Positions 1 through 8,580 of a DNA stretch of 64,000 bases are shown piece by piece; position 1 is the stretch's first letter; every line of letters begins with the position of its first letter. The translations under genes and the position numbers were made by a program. Location of the stretch: the NCBI RefSeq assembly GCF_040438925.1, contig NZ_CP159258.1, positions 2,494,001-2,558,000 of the forward strand, written 5' to 3'. The notes beneath the pieces are model-generated. The model had not been told where the DNA came from, made no database searches, and saw only the letters and a program-made list of their open reading frames with translations. The stretch comes from Pseudomonas sp. MYb327 (GTDB lineage: Bacteria; Pseudomonadota; Gammaproteobacteria; Pseudomonadales; Pseudomonadaceae).

Positions 1-1
1 G

Positions 2-436
2 GCGGTGCTCAAGCGCGCCAAAGCCGCCGGCGTGCCTTTCGCCTGTGGCAGTGACAGCGGATTTGCGGTGACACCTTATGGCGAATGGCATGCGCGCGAG
101 CTGGAACTGCTGGTCACTCGCCTGAGCTTCACACCCGCCGAAGCGTTGTATGCCGCCACCGCCGTCGGTGCGCGTTGCATGCCGCGCGGTGAGACCATCG
201 GCTCACTGGAAGTCGGCAAGCAAGCGGATTTCCTGCTGCTCGACGGCTCGCCTTTGCAGGACATTCGCATCCTTCAAGACCGCTCGCGCCTCAAAGCCGT
301 GTACAAGGCCGGCCAGCCGGTACGCCTGGAACGCAGCCCCTATAACCCCAAGCAAGTGTCTGATTTCAACTCATTGAAATGGACGGATCTGTATACACGC
401 GACCGGGTCGCCCAATTGGGCAAGTGGGCCGTATGA
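2..436 (+). CDS. Amidohydrolase family protein, C-terminal part (5' end outside window)
   Basis: The reading frame is open from the first bases of the window, so only about the last 144 residues are visible. The segment has the typical end of a metal-dependent amidohydrolase: a GSDSG stretch with the conserved metal-binding Asp near residue 18, then the closing beta-sandwich signature GSLEVGKQADFLLLDGSPLQDI around residues 65-85 that ends imidazolonepropionase/prolidase-like members. The substrate cannot be read from this part. Its TGA overlaps the ATG of the following GlcG-like gene (ATGA), so the two are almost certainly cotranscribed and translationally coupled. The ATG at 5 is internal and not a real start. 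Confidence 0.85.
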   Translation, partial: AVLKRAKAAGVPFACGSDSGFAVTPYGEWHARELELLVTRLSFTPAEALYAATAVGARCMPRGETIGSLEVGKQADFLLLDGSPLQDIRILQDRSRLKAVYKAGQPVRLERSPYNPKQVSDFNSLKWTDLYTRDRVAQLGKWAV

Positions 437-894
437 GGAGCGATATCGTGCAAACACTTGATCTACTCACCGCGACCCAAATCGCCAGCAATGCGATCCG
501 AATCGCTCAAGAAACCGGGATCAAACCGTTGGCCGCCGCCGTGCTGGACGCGGCGGGTCATCCACTGGCGGTCCTGCGAGATGAACAGGCCAGTTTCCTT
601 CGTCCGCAAATCGCTACCGGCAAAGCCCGTGGCTGCCTGGGAATGGGTTTCGGCGGACGGGAACTGGCACGGCGTGCGCAAGCCATGCCGGCGTTCTTCG
701 ATGCCATCAACAGCCTGACGGGTGGCGAGGTCATTCCGGTGGCGGGAGGTGTGCTGATACGCAATGCCGAGGGGAAGATTCTCGGCGCCATCGGCATCAG
801 CGGCGACACCTCGGACAATGATGAACGCTGCGCTGTGCAGGCCATCGTCCAGGCCGGTCTGCTGGCCGATACCGGTGATCAGCCAGCGAGTTGA
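433..894 (+). CDS. GlcG/HbpS-like (DUF336) heme-degrading-domain protein
   Basis: A protein of 153 residues, about the usual length for the GlcG/HbpS/PduO-C family. Family signs are the N-terminal helix with ATQIASNAIRIAQETG, the KPLAAAVLDAAGHPLAVLRDEQA strand pair and the C-terminal GVLIRNAEGKILGAIGISGDTSDNDE block. Members bind heme or cofactors or accompany oxidases and hydrolases; the catalytic role of most is unknown. The start at 433 is chosen because it overlaps the amidohydrolase stop by ATGA and gives the normal family length; the frame is open further upstream to 379. The 3' end overlaps the stop region of the convergent LysR gene by 16 bp. Confidence 0.8.
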   Translation: MRSDIVQTLDLLTATQIASNAIRIAQETGIKPLAAAVLDAAGHPLAVLRDEQASFLRPQIATGKARGCLGMGFGGRELARRAQAMPAFFDAINSLTGGEVIPVAGGVLIRNAEGKILGAIGISGDTSDNDERCAVQAIVQAGLLADTGDQPAS

Positions 895-1814
895 TCCAGC
901 GACGCGGCCTGCTCCAGCATCAGGCCGCGAAACCACATCATCGCTGGATCTCGCTCCTGATACGGATGCCATTGCAGCACCTGCACGGCGTCCGGAAAGG
1001 CCAGCGGTGCGGGATGAATACGCAACGAATAATGCTGGGCAAAACGCTGCGCCTGGCGGCGAAACACGGTGGCGATCCGCGCCGTGCCAACGATGAATTC
1101 CGGCATCAGCGCGAAGCTTTCGAGGGCCACCGCCACCCGCCGATGAACGCCCAGTTCATGCAGATGCATGGCATCCATCGCCAGGTTGCGACCGTCGGCA
1201 AACTCACGAACCACATGCTCGGCTGCGCAGTATTGAGTGAGGCTCAAACCCTCGGCGTACTGCGGCTGCTGTGCGCAGACGATGCAACACAACTGGTCGC
1301 TCAATAAAGGAGCATGCGGGTAAGCAGGGTTCAACCGGCGTTGCGGCACGATCACACAATCGCTGCGGCGATAGTCGAGCGCTTCGCTGACCACATCACC
1401 ATCGCGTGGCACCGGCAAGTCGCGCAGGCTCAATCGCACACCCGGTGCGACGCGCGCCAACTCAAGACTGACCTTCGGAAACAGCACCCCGGCCACGAAA
1501 TCGGAAGCTACCAAGGTGAATTGCCGAGCGCAGCTGGCGGGGTCGAAATGCACCGGTGCGTCGACAATCTCTCGCGTCAACGCGAGCGCTTCATGCACCT
1601 TGGGCGCAAGCTCCAGCCCCAACGCCGTGGGCTCCAGACGCCGCCCCACCTGAACCAGCAACGGATCATTGAAATGCTCACGCAAACGTCCAAGCGCCGA
1701 ACTGGTCGCCGACTGGCCGAGGCACAAACGCTCGGCCGCCCTGCTGACGCTGCATTCGCTCAACAAGGCATCCAGGGCCACCAGCAGGTTCAGGTCGAGA
1801 CGTCGATACCGCAT
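879..1814 (-). CDS. LysR-family transcriptional regulator (NodD/NahR-like subgroup)
   Basis: A 311-residue LTTR. The winged helix-turn-helix lies at about residues 5-65 (DLNLLVALDALLSECSVSRAAERLCLGQSATSSALGRLREHF). The RRLDLNLL opening and the DPASCARQFTLVASDF linker are typical of the NodD/NahR/LinR branch, whose members respond to aromatic or acyl ligands. The effector domain follows to residue 300. It is convergent with the amidohydrolase/GlcG-like pair and is a candidate regulator for it, although the promoter of that pair lies outside the window. The 130 bp upstream separates it from the receiver remnant. Confidence 0.85.
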   Translation of the reverse strand: MRYRRLDLNLLVALDALLSECSVSRAAERLCLGQSATSSALGRLREHFNDPLLVQVGRRLEPTALGLELAPKVHEALALTREIVDAPVHFDPASCARQFTLVASDFVAGVLFPKVSLELARVAPGVRLSLRDLPVPRDGDVVSEALDYRRSDCVIVPQRRLNPAYPHAPLLSDQLCCIVCAQQPQYAEGLSLTQYCAAEHVVREFADGRNLAMDAMHLHELGVHRRVAVALESFALMPEFIVGTARIATVFRRQAQRFAQHYSLRIHPAPLAFPDAVQVLQWHPYQERDPAMMWFRGLMLEQAASLDQLAG

Positions 1815-1890
1815 GTTATTTCCGTTGATAAGGGCAGGACGACAATTTAGGGCCCCCTGTATCTGTCCCGCTAATCGTGTACCTCGTTAG

Positions 1891-2196
1891 CTGGCATCGC
1901 GATTAACGATACCTGGAGAGCCCACGGGCAGAGAAAAAGCTCAAGTGACAACGTTTGATCAAATGAATCTGGATTTACTCCTGACCGATATCGGCTTGCC
2001 AGGAATGATGAACGGTATCAGCCTGGCCGCCGAGCTCAAGCTCAAATACCCTGGGCTCAAGGTGCTCTTCATCACCGGTTTCGCGGGCGGGTCCAGCCTC
2101 GTTTCGGTGGATGCGACTACGCGCGTCCTGGCCAAACCCTTCAGCCTGAATGAACTCAGTTCACGCGTACACGCGCTGATCCGACTGGATTCATGA
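1891..2196 (+). pseudogene. Truncated response-regulator receiver domain (remnant)
   Basis: A frame open from 1891 with a possible GTG start at 1945 (83 residues) encodes only the C-terminal two thirds of a CheY-like receiver: the phospho-acceptor strand LLLTDIGLPG, then LAAELKLKYPGLKVLFITGF with the conserved Thr, and VLAKPFSLNELSSRVHALI with the conserved Lys-Pro. The N-terminal acidic pair (DD) and first beta-alpha unit are absent and no other domain follows. The pattern resembles the receiver at the end of hybrid histidine kinases. No complete kinase lies nearby. It is most likely a decayed fragment; a short functional protein is less likely because the Mg-binding acidic pair is missing. 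Confidence 0.6.
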
Positions 2197-2316
2197 GCCG
2201 TTGGAAACAGGTTAGCGGCGACCACTGCCGAGCATTCGTCGCGTCGCAAGCTCATGGCCCTCGGCAAGGCGCCGGGATGTCATGAATAGTCAAGCAACTG
2301 TCGTCAAATGCGAAGC

Positions 2317-2338
2317 GCCCCCGACTCGGGGGCTTTTT
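2317..2338 (+). terminator. Rho-independent terminator
   Basis: A GC-rich stem GCCCCCG pairs with CGGGGGC across a three-base loop and is followed by five T residues. It lies 120 bp after the receiver remnant and 100 bp before the DUF1329 gene, so it isolates the latter from upstream transcription. Confidence 0.8.
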
Positions 2339-2437
2339 AATGGAGGTACTAAAAAGTCTCTGGCAATTGAGTCGACGGATCCCACCGCGACCCCTTAGTC
2401 ACGAGTTGTCTGGTACGCCAGGCAGGAGAATAACAAT

Positions 2438-3760
2438 ATGAAATCCGTGAAAAGTCTGCTGGCTGCCATTTCCCTCATGGCGCTGGCCATCGATGCCCAC
2501 GCCTATGTATCGAATCGGGAAGCCGCCCGGCTCGACACCGTCCTGACGGGAGTGGGTGCCGAAAAGGCCGGCAACGCCGATGGCTCGATTCCGCCCTACA
2601 GCGGTGGCCTGACTACCGCCCCCTCCAGTTTCAAGACCGGCGACAGCATGCGCCCCGACCCCTTCGCGCACGAAAAACCGTTGCTGTCGATCAATGGCAA
2701 GAACGTCGATGCGTACAAGGACATGCTGAGCGCCACCACCGTAGCATTGGCCAAGCGCTACCCCGGTTTTCGCGTCGACGTGTATCCGACTCATCGCACA
2801 GCGTCGCTGCCACAAGCGGTACTGGACAACAGCCGCAAGAATGCCACCAACGCCAGGGCCATCAACGGCGGGATCGCCATCGACAATGTGATGCCCGGGG
2901 TGCCGTTCCCGATCCCGCAATCCGGCGCCGAGGCGATGTGGAATTTCCTGCTGCGCTACCAGGGCGTCAACATCCACTCCAAGTACGACTCCTGGAACGT
3001 CGACACGGCGGGCGTACCAAGCCTGGCGGTCACCGGCGAGGCATTCGTTTCCTTCCCGATTTACGAGAACATGTCAAAGCCGTTCAACAGCTCGGACATT
3101 TATTATCAGTTGAAACTGTCCTATACCGGGCCGGCGCGCCGAGCCGGCGAGTCGATCATGCTCAAGAACGCCACCAATGCCACGGAGTTTCCTGGCCGTG
3201 CCTGGCAGTACATGCCGGCACAGCGGAGGGTCAAACAGATTTCGATCCTGGCCTATGACACCCCCAACCCCGGCACCGCCCGAGCATTGGAGCTGTATGA
3301 CTGGACGCTGGTCGGCAAGCGGGAAATGATCGTGCCCTACAACACCTACAAACTCACCTACGCCCGCGACGCAAAGTCACTGACCACCCCTGACTTCATT
3401 TCCCCGGATTTCGTACGCTGGGAAAAACACCGGGTCTACGTCGTGGAGGGAAACCTCAAGCCTGGTGCCAAGCACATCTACCAGAAGCGCCGCTTTTACC
3501 TCGATGAAGATACCTGGGCAGCGCTGGCTTCCGATCAGTACGACACCCGTGGCCAGTTGTATCGTGGATCCTTCGCTTTTTTCAGCCAGAGCTATGACAA
3601 GCAAGTCCCGGACGCCACCCCTTTCATGACTTACGACTTGTCGAAAGGCACCTACAACATCAATGGCGTGGTGGGACCTCATGGCGGCATCCGCTACATC
3701 GAACCGCTATCAACGGCGCAGTGGGTGCCGGAGTCCATGGCGGGCACCGGTATTCGCTAG
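2438..3760 (+). CDS. DUF1329 domain-containing exported protein
   Basis: 440 residues with a Sec signal peptide (cleavage likely after AHA at residue 22). The body matches the DUF1329 family, whose fold resembles LolB/outer-membrane-lipoprotein sorting proteins. Visible family signatures are the N-terminal YVSNREAARLDTVLTGVGAEKAGN, the SYTGPARRAGE region, the RAWQYMPAQRRVKQI segment and the C-terminal HRVYVVEGNLKPGAKHIYQKRRFYLDEDTW. Such genes are often near DUF1302 and RND-type MMPL genes linked to hydrophobic substrate or steroid metabolism, but none is present here. The function is therefore an envelope protein of unknown role. A terminator precedes it and a hairpin follows. Confidence 0.85.
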   Translation: MKSVKSLLAAISLMALAIDAHAYVSNREAARLDTVLTGVGAEKAGNADGSIPPYSGGLTTAPSSFKTGDSMRPDPFAHEKPLLSINGKNVDAYKDMLSATTVALAKRYPGFRVDVYPTHRTASLPQAVLDNSRKNATNARAINGGIAIDNVMPGVPFPIPQSGAEAMWNFLLRYQGVNIHSKYDSWNVDTAGVPSLAVTGEAFVSFPIYENMSKPFNSSDIYYQLKLSYTGPARRAGESIMLKNATNATEFPGRAWQYMPAQRRVKQISILAYDTPNPGTARALELYDWTLVGKREMIVPYNTYKLTYARDAKSLTTPDFISPDFVRWEKHRVYVVEGNLKPGAKHIYQKRRFYLDEDTWAALASDQYDTRGQLYRGSFAFFSQSYDKQVPDATPFMTYDLSKGTYNINGVVGPHGGIRYIEPLSTAQWVPESMAGTGIR

Positions 3761-3772
3761 TCTGCGATGCGT

Positions 3773-3800
3773 CAGGGCCCGACATCAGGGCCCTGTTGTT
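3773..3800. terminator. Convergent intergenic terminator hairpin
   Basis: CAGGGCCC and GGGCCCTG form an 8-bp GC-rich stem with a 7-base loop, followed on the plus strand by TTGTT. It sits between the stop of the DUF1329 gene and the stop of the convergent dehydrogenase gene and may act in both directions. Confidence 0.55.
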
Positions 3801-4798
3801 CAGTCCTGCCGCAAGGCGCCATCAAACTCAGGCGTCAAACCCGACAATTCCAGCTTGCGCACAAAAGCGCCGATACGCTGCTGCTTGTAGGCGTCCACGT
3901 CCACCTCACGGTAATCGTAGAAACCCTGGCCGTCGCGCAAGCCGTTGCGGCCGTTTTGCATGTTGTCGGCGATCACCTGCGGCGACTCGAAACGCGGCGC
4001 CAGCGCGCCACTGAGGTAGCGCGAGGCGTGATAGAGAATGTCGCCACCGCCCCAGTCAATGAACTCAAGCAGGCCCAGCACCGAGAAGCGCAAACCGAAA
4101 CCGACGCGCACCGCCGTGTCGATATCTTCCGCGCTGGCCACGCCCTCTTCCACCATCCGAGCGGCTTCGTTCATCGCCAGTGCCTGGATGCGCGGCACGA
4201 TATAGCCAGCCACCGGATTGCAAACCACCGGCACTTTGCCAATCCGCTTGAGCAGTTGCAGCAGCCGCTCGACCACCTGCGGGCAGGTGGCGTCGCTGCG
4301 ACTGACTTCCACCAGCGGCATCAGGTACGCCGGATTCAGCCAATGCGCATTCACGAAGCGTTGCGGCTCGCTGACCATTTCGCTCAACTCGGTGACGAGA
4401 AAGGTCGAAGTCGTCGAGGCAATGATGGTCGACGCCGCGACATGCTCGCTGACCCAGGCGAAAGTCTCCTGCTTGACCGCGATGATTTCCGGCACGGCCT
4501 CGAACGCCAGGTCGCACAGACGCAATGCGTCTGCGGCCTGGGAACGCGATTGCAGCGTCAAGCGGGAAAGCGCAGTGTCCGCCTGTTCCGGCTGGAGCTT
4601 GCCAAGGCGCACCAGCATCTGCAGTTCACTGCGGATGTTGTTGCGCACTCGCTCGAAGTAGCCGTGCCGCTCATCCTCGGCGCGATCCTTGATATCGATG
4701 AGGGTGACCGGCAGGCCTGCGTGGATGAAGGCCAGAGCAATGCCCTCGCCCATCCTCCCGGCTCCGACCACGCTGACTTGCGGCAGCGCGGCGTTCAT
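3800..4798 (-). CDS. 3-hydroxyacyl-CoA dehydrogenase-type NAD-dependent dehydrogenase
   Basis: 332 residues. The N-terminal Rossmann fold begins VSVVGAGRMGEGIA (GxGxxG), followed by the HAD-family helices and the catalytic-domain signatures AHWLNPAYLMPLVEV (catalytic His) and VCNPVAGYIVPRIQALAMNEAARMVEEG. The single-domain architecture is shared by 3-hydroxybutyryl-CoA dehydrogenase, L-carnitine dehydrogenase and L-gulonate dehydrogenase, so the substrate may be a free hydroxy acid instead of a CoA ester. The ATG at 4798 is preferred over a TTG at 4807 because it overlaps the upstream stop by ATGA, indicating translational coupling to the opine-type dehydrogenase. Confidence 0.8.
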   Translation of the reverse strand: MNAALPQVSVVGAGRMGEGIALAFIHAGLPVTLIDIKDRAEDERHGYFERVRNNIRSELQMLVRLGKLQPEQADTALSRLTLQSRSQAADALRLCDLAFEAVPEIIAVKQETFAWVSEHVAASTIIASTTSTFLVTELSEMVSEPQRFVNAHWLNPAYLMPLVEVSRSDATCPQVVERLLQLLKRIGKVPVVCNPVAGYIVPRIQALAMNEAARMVEEGVASAEDIDTAVRVGFGLRFSVLGLLEFIDWGGGDILYHASRYLSGALAPRFESPQVIADNMQNGRNGLRDGQGFYDYREVDVDAYKQQRIGAFVRKLELSGLTPEFDGALRQD

Positions 4799-5904
4799 CG
4801 GCTGCAACCCTGGGTCAGGAGCTCGGTCATCTGCGCCCGATCAAGTCCGGCCAGTCCGAGATTTTCCAACGTGCGGCCCTCGGCGTAGAGATCACGACCG
4901 GCGACGACCGAGGCAATGCTCAGCAAGCCCTGGGCAACCGGGGTTGGCACACCGGCCCAGCGGCCGACGGACACCAGGAAAGACAGGCCCAGGCGAGTGT
5001 CTTCGAGCATGTAGCGATGCTTTTGCAGATCGATGTCTTCGCGCCAGTCGCCGCTGTCGGTCAGCTTGCCGTGGGCGCCGCGACCGTACATCCACTCCTC
5101 GCCTTCGCTGCTGTTGTAGTGATCGGCCAAGGGGAAGTGCGGTGCGCCGTAGGTCAGTGCTTCGCGCACGGCCATGCGCTCGGCATCCAACTGGTTGGTG
5201 ACGCGGCGAATCGACGGTTGAGTGCCTTCGTTATGAATGTCCCAAGCCTCGAAATGCTCCAGGGGCCCGGCGTTCATCATAATCAGCGGCGGATGAATGA
5301 TGGGGCCTGCGTTCATCAACGCGCCACTGAGGGCATCTTCAATCGGTTCGACGCTCGGATAGGCTTCGCGCAGCACTGAGAACGCGTGCTCGGACAGGTT
5401 GCTCGGGAACACGCCGGTCGGCAGGCGGGTGGCGTAGCAACTGATCACCAGGTCGCTGGCGCCATGCTTGCGCACCAGATACGGCAGCGTACCGGTTTCA
5501 GCGAAGGCGACCTTGCTCCGGTTGCCCGCCTCGGCCATGGCCTTGGCGAACACGTAGCTGCCGAACGTGCCCGGTGGCAGAAACACCACCTGACCGTCGT
5601 GCAAGTGCGGCGCAACGTGTTTGGCCAGGTCTTCGTGGGACGTCGACGGCAGCGGGATGATGACCAGTTGCGCGTCGCCCAGGGCTTCGGCCAGATTGTC
5701 GGTCAGCGACAGCTTGTCGCCCGCCTTGCCGACAGACAACTGCCGAGTGCCCTTGTAGTCCTTGATGGTCAGGCTGCCGATGGCCAGCAGTTCCTTGAGT
5801 GCTGCGCTGTCGCGACGCCACAGGCGGGTCTGATGCCCCTTTTCAGCCATTTCGACAGCAGCGGCATAACAGCCGTGTCCACCACCCAGCACTGTAATTT
5901 TCAT
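4795..5904 (-). CDS. NAD/NADP octopine/nopaline (opine) dehydrogenase family protein
   Basis: 369 residues with an N-terminal Rossmann motif (MKITVLGGGHGCYAAAVEMAEKGH) and the second domain typical of octopine/nopaline dehydrogenases, including the INN-like region NAGPIIHPPLIMMNAGPLEHF with the catalytic-site His followed by an acidic stretch. Family members form or oxidise opines, N-(carboxyalkyl) amino acids, or act on related hydroxy acids. A GAGGAG ribosome site lies 7 bases before the ATG. It is the first gene of a two-gene unit with the hydroxyacyl-CoA-type dehydrogenase and is followed upstream by its likely AraC regulator, a permease and a porin. No nicotianamine synthase-like gene is present, so a metallophore role is unlikely. 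Confidence 0.8.
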   Translation of the reverse strand: MKITVLGGGHGCYAAAVEMAEKGHQTRLWRRDSAALKELLAIGSLTIKDYKGTRQLSVGKAGDKLSLTDNLAEALGDAQLVIIPLPSTSHEDLAKHVAPHLHDGQVVFLPPGTFGSYVFAKAMAEAGNRSKVAFAETGTLPYLVRKHGASDLVISCYATRLPTGVFPSNLSEHAFSVLREAYPSVEPIEDALSGALMNAGPIIHPPLIMMNAGPLEHFEAWDIHNEGTQPSIRRVTNQLDAERMAVREALTYGAPHFPLADHYNSSEGEEWMYGRGAHGKLTDSGDWREDIDLQKHRYMLEDTRLGLSFLVSVGRWAGVPTPVAQGLLSIASVVAGRDLYAEGRTLENLGLAGLDRAQMTELLTQGCSR

Positions 5905-5999
5905 GGAGTCACTCCTCTTGTAAGTGACTCGATGCTATCGACCTGAACTGCTACGGACTCACCCGATTGCGCAGCCGAGTGACAGATTACGCAGAAGTC

Positions 6000-6974
6000 T
6001 CAATGCTTCAGTCGTCGCAGAGTCTCCGACGGCAAGCAGCCGTAGCGTTGCCGATAAGCGCTGGAAAAATGCCCGAAGCTGTTGATGCCGTGACGCAACA
6101 GGATGTCGGTGACAGTTTCATCGACACTGCTCTGCTTCAGCGATTCATGGATCACTGCCAACCGACGGTCACGGATGTATTCGACCGGCGCTTGCTGGAG
6201 AAACTGCTTGAAGCCGTTCTGCAAGGTGCGCACCGAAACGCCACAGAGCTCGCTCAGGGTCGTCAGGCTGATCGGCTCGTCGAGATGTTCCTCGATGTAG
6301 TCACGGGCCTTCTTCACGTGGTGCGGCAGCGGCGCGCGGGAATCGATCAGAAGTTCCGCCGAGTAATTGTGCGGTAACTGGGTGAGCAACAGTTGCATCA
6401 AGTATTCGGACAGCCCGCTGGCAATACGCGAACCGTCCACGCCATCGCCGTATAGCCGGCAGATGTAGTCCAGGGTGTGATAGAGGCTGACGACGCCGGC
6501 GCCCAAATGATCGACGCTGACATCAAAGATCACTGACTGGCGCAGGCTGCGGCCGAGCAAGCGTTGAAGTTGCGTCTCCAGGGCATCACGGTCGATGCGC
6601 AGGATCAGGTTGCGGCACTCGCCATCGGTGACGATGCGACTTGTCGCGAACGGCGAGGAAACGCTCAGGCAGCCCGGCTGCATCGCCGCACTGCGCCGTC
6701 CGTGCGCCACCTCGCAGTGTCCCTGCAAGGTAATGCGGAACAGGTATTGATCGGCAATGTCGCCGATGTTGATTTCCACTGGTGCACCGTAGCGCAAGTC
6801 CAGCAGTGCCGAATCGCCGAAGAACACACCGTTGAGTCGGGTGTAAATCGGTTCGTCACGCAGGACGTTGAAGTTGTGCGGGCACAGGTAATGGCTGACC
6901 TTGTCCTTGATCTCGCGGTAATCGGCCGAGCTGAGCAGGCTGTGCCGTTCCAGCAGGTGTACGTCATTCAACAT
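6000..6974 (-). CDS. AraC-family transcriptional regulator
   Basis: 324 residues: an N-terminal AraC-binding-like sensor domain (about 1-200) and a C-terminal pair of helix-turn-helix motifs (about 222-322; EEPISLTTLSELCGVSVRTLQNGF-like core and HGINSFGHFSSAYRQRYGCLPSETL). The N-terminal part resembles FeaR/oxygenase-operon activators that bind small organic acids or amines. AGGAG lies 8 bases before the ATG. Its position between the dehydrogenase pair and the MFS/OprD genes, all on the same strand, makes it the probable activator of this cluster. Confidence 0.87.
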   Translation of the reverse strand: MLNDVHLLERHSLLSSADYREIKDKVSHYLCPHNFNVLRDEPIYTRLNGVFFGDSALLDLRYGAPVEINIGDIADQYLFRITLQGHCEVAHGRRSAAMQPGCLSVSSPFATSRIVTDGECRNLILRIDRDALETQLQRLLGRSLRQSVIFDVSVDHLGAGVVSLYHTLDYICRLYGDGVDGSRIASGLSEYLMQLLLTQLPHNYSAELLIDSRAPLPHHVKKARDYIEEHLDEPISLTTLSELCGVSVRTLQNGFKQFLQQAPVEYIRDRRLAVIHESLKQSSVDETVTDILLRHGINSFGHFSSAYRQRYGCLPSETLRRLKH

Positions 6975-7058
6975 CGGAGGTTCTCCTGACCTGAAGCGGA
7001 GCGGCCCCGCTGCGTGGAAACGGAGCGAGGCCGAAGTACTTACGATGGACGCTGGGTG

Positions 7059-8420
7059 TCACGCCTGGGTCGGGTACTCACGGGCATAGCTTTCGCGGAA
7101 TCGACGGCAACCACGCCACAGCAAGAGCACCGTCAATGCAGACGCACCCGCGATCACCAGCGACATCGACGAGCCTACAGCAGCTGGCGAACCGAAATAA
7201 CGGTCAGTCAACAGCGCCACCAACGTGGTCCCCAGGCCCAAGCCCAGGAGATTGCTGATCAGCAGGAACACCGCCGAAACCTGCGCACGCACCTGGTTCG
7301 GCGCGAGGATCTGCATGGCCGCCGTGGACGCCGGCATCGGGAACGAAGCGAAGAACATCGCCGGCACCAGCAGCGTCACCGACAACCACAGTTGATCGGC
7401 TTGAGGAAACAGCACGGCCGGCACCGCCATGCCCAGTGCACCGATCACGCCGGTGCGCATCGCGGCATCCTGATGACCTTTCTTGGCCAGGTAATCGGTC
7501 AGCCAACCACCGAACAGCACCCCGGCGGTGTTGGCCAGCAACAGCACGGTGCCGAGCATGTATCCCGCCTCCATCGGCGTCAGGCCGAACTTGCGGATGT
7601 ACAGCGCCGGGCTCCAGCTCATCATGCAGAACAGCACCATGGCGTAGAACGAAAAACCCAGGTAATGGCAGGCGAAGGTGGCACGGTGGCGGCCGAGGAA
7701 ACGCAAGCCATCGCTCATCGCGACCTTCTTCGCCCGGCCTTGTGCATCAACCTGCAAGCCTTTGCGCGCCGGGTCGCGCACGGTGAGCCAGATCAGCAGG
7801 CCGACCACAATGCCAGGCAAGCCAACAATGAAGAACGCCAGTTGCCAGGCCTTCATCGCGCCAAGAAAGGCGACCTCAATGGTGTTCATGTCCTTGAGCA
7901 TCGCGATCACATAGCCGCCCACCAGGAACGCCAGACCGCCACCGACGAACGAGCCGATCGAGTAGATGCCTACTGCGCGACCGAGTTTCTCCTTGGGGAA
8001 CATGTCGCTGAACATCGAGTAGGCCGAGGGCGACAGGGCCGCTTCGCCGACACCCACGCCAATGCGCGCGAGGAACATGTGCAGGAAGTTCTTGCTCAAG
8101 CCGCAGGCTGCCGTCGCCAGGCTCCAGAACACCACGCCGACGGCGATGATCTTCGGTCGCGAGAAGCGGTCAGCCAGATAAGCGATCGGCATGCCCATGA
8201 AGGCGTAGAACAACGAAAACGCCAGCCCGTGCAACAAGCTGAACTGGGTGTCACTGATCTGCAGGTCGGCTTTGATCGGCTCGATCATCAGCGCGAGGAT
8301 CTGCCGGTCCACAAATGAAAAAATGTAGGCGACCATGCACAGGGCCACCACGTACCACTCGTAAAGGTAGGTTTTCTTTTTCTGCTGTTGCAGGACCGCG
8401 TTATCGACCTGGATATTCAC
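7059..8420 (-). CDS. MFS transporter, spinster-like family
   Basis: About 453 residues with 12 predicted membrane helices. The first helix ends FVDRQILALMIEPIKADLQISDTQFSLLHG, the hallmark of spinster-like MFS permeases, and the loop GIGVGEAALSPSAYSMFSDMFP follows. Members move organic acids, amines or lipids in the inner membrane. The GTG at 8420 is preferred because GAGGAG lies 9 bases upstream; in-frame ATG at 8450 has no clear ribosome site. It probably imports the substrate of the adjacent opine-type and hydroxyacyl-type dehydrogenases together with the OprD porin next to it. Confidence 0.85.
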   Translation of the reverse strand: MNIQVDNAVLQQQKKKTYLYEWYVVALCMVAYIFSFVDRQILALMIEPIKADLQISDTQFSLLHGLAFSLFYAFMGMPIAYLADRFSRPKIIAVGVVFWSLATAACGLSKNFLHMFLARIGVGVGEAALSPSAYSMFSDMFPKEKLGRAVGIYSIGSFVGGGLAFLVGGYVIAMLKDMNTIEVAFLGAMKAWQLAFFIVGLPGIVVGLLIWLTVRDPARKGLQVDAQGRAKKVAMSDGLRFLGRHRATFACHYLGFSFYAMVLFCMMSWSPALYIRKFGLTPMEAGYMLGTVLLLANTAGVLFGGWLTDYLAKKGHQDAAMRTGVIGALGMAVPAVLFPQADQLWLSVTLLVPAMFFASFPMPASTAAMQILAPNQVRAQVSAVFLLISNLLGLGLGTTLVALLTDRYFGSPAAVGSSMSLVIAGASALTVLLLWRGCRRFRESYAREYPTQA

Positions 8421-8580
8421 TCGTGCTAGCTCCTCTTGGAATCCGCTCATGCGCGCAGCGCGCCGGGTAACGGTGCACATGTCACCGACTGGGAAGTTGC
8501 GGGGCAGATGTAAAGGACAATGGGTTTGAACATGGTCAGGCCTCTTATTGTTATAGGGTCAATCGCTGGATGAGTCGGGT

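Noticed and set aside
4795..5904. Metallophore (pseudopaline/staphylopine-like) biosynthesis because of the opine-type dehydrogenase
   Set aside because: No nicotianamine synthase-like gene, no TonB receptor and no matching exporter lie next to it; the AraC/MFS/OprD context indicates catabolism.
7014..8318. 434-codon plus-strand frame over the spinster-like MFS gene
   Set aside because: Antisense to a clear membrane transporter; its protein is rich in His, Gln and Arg, as expected for a reverse reading of hydrophobic codons.
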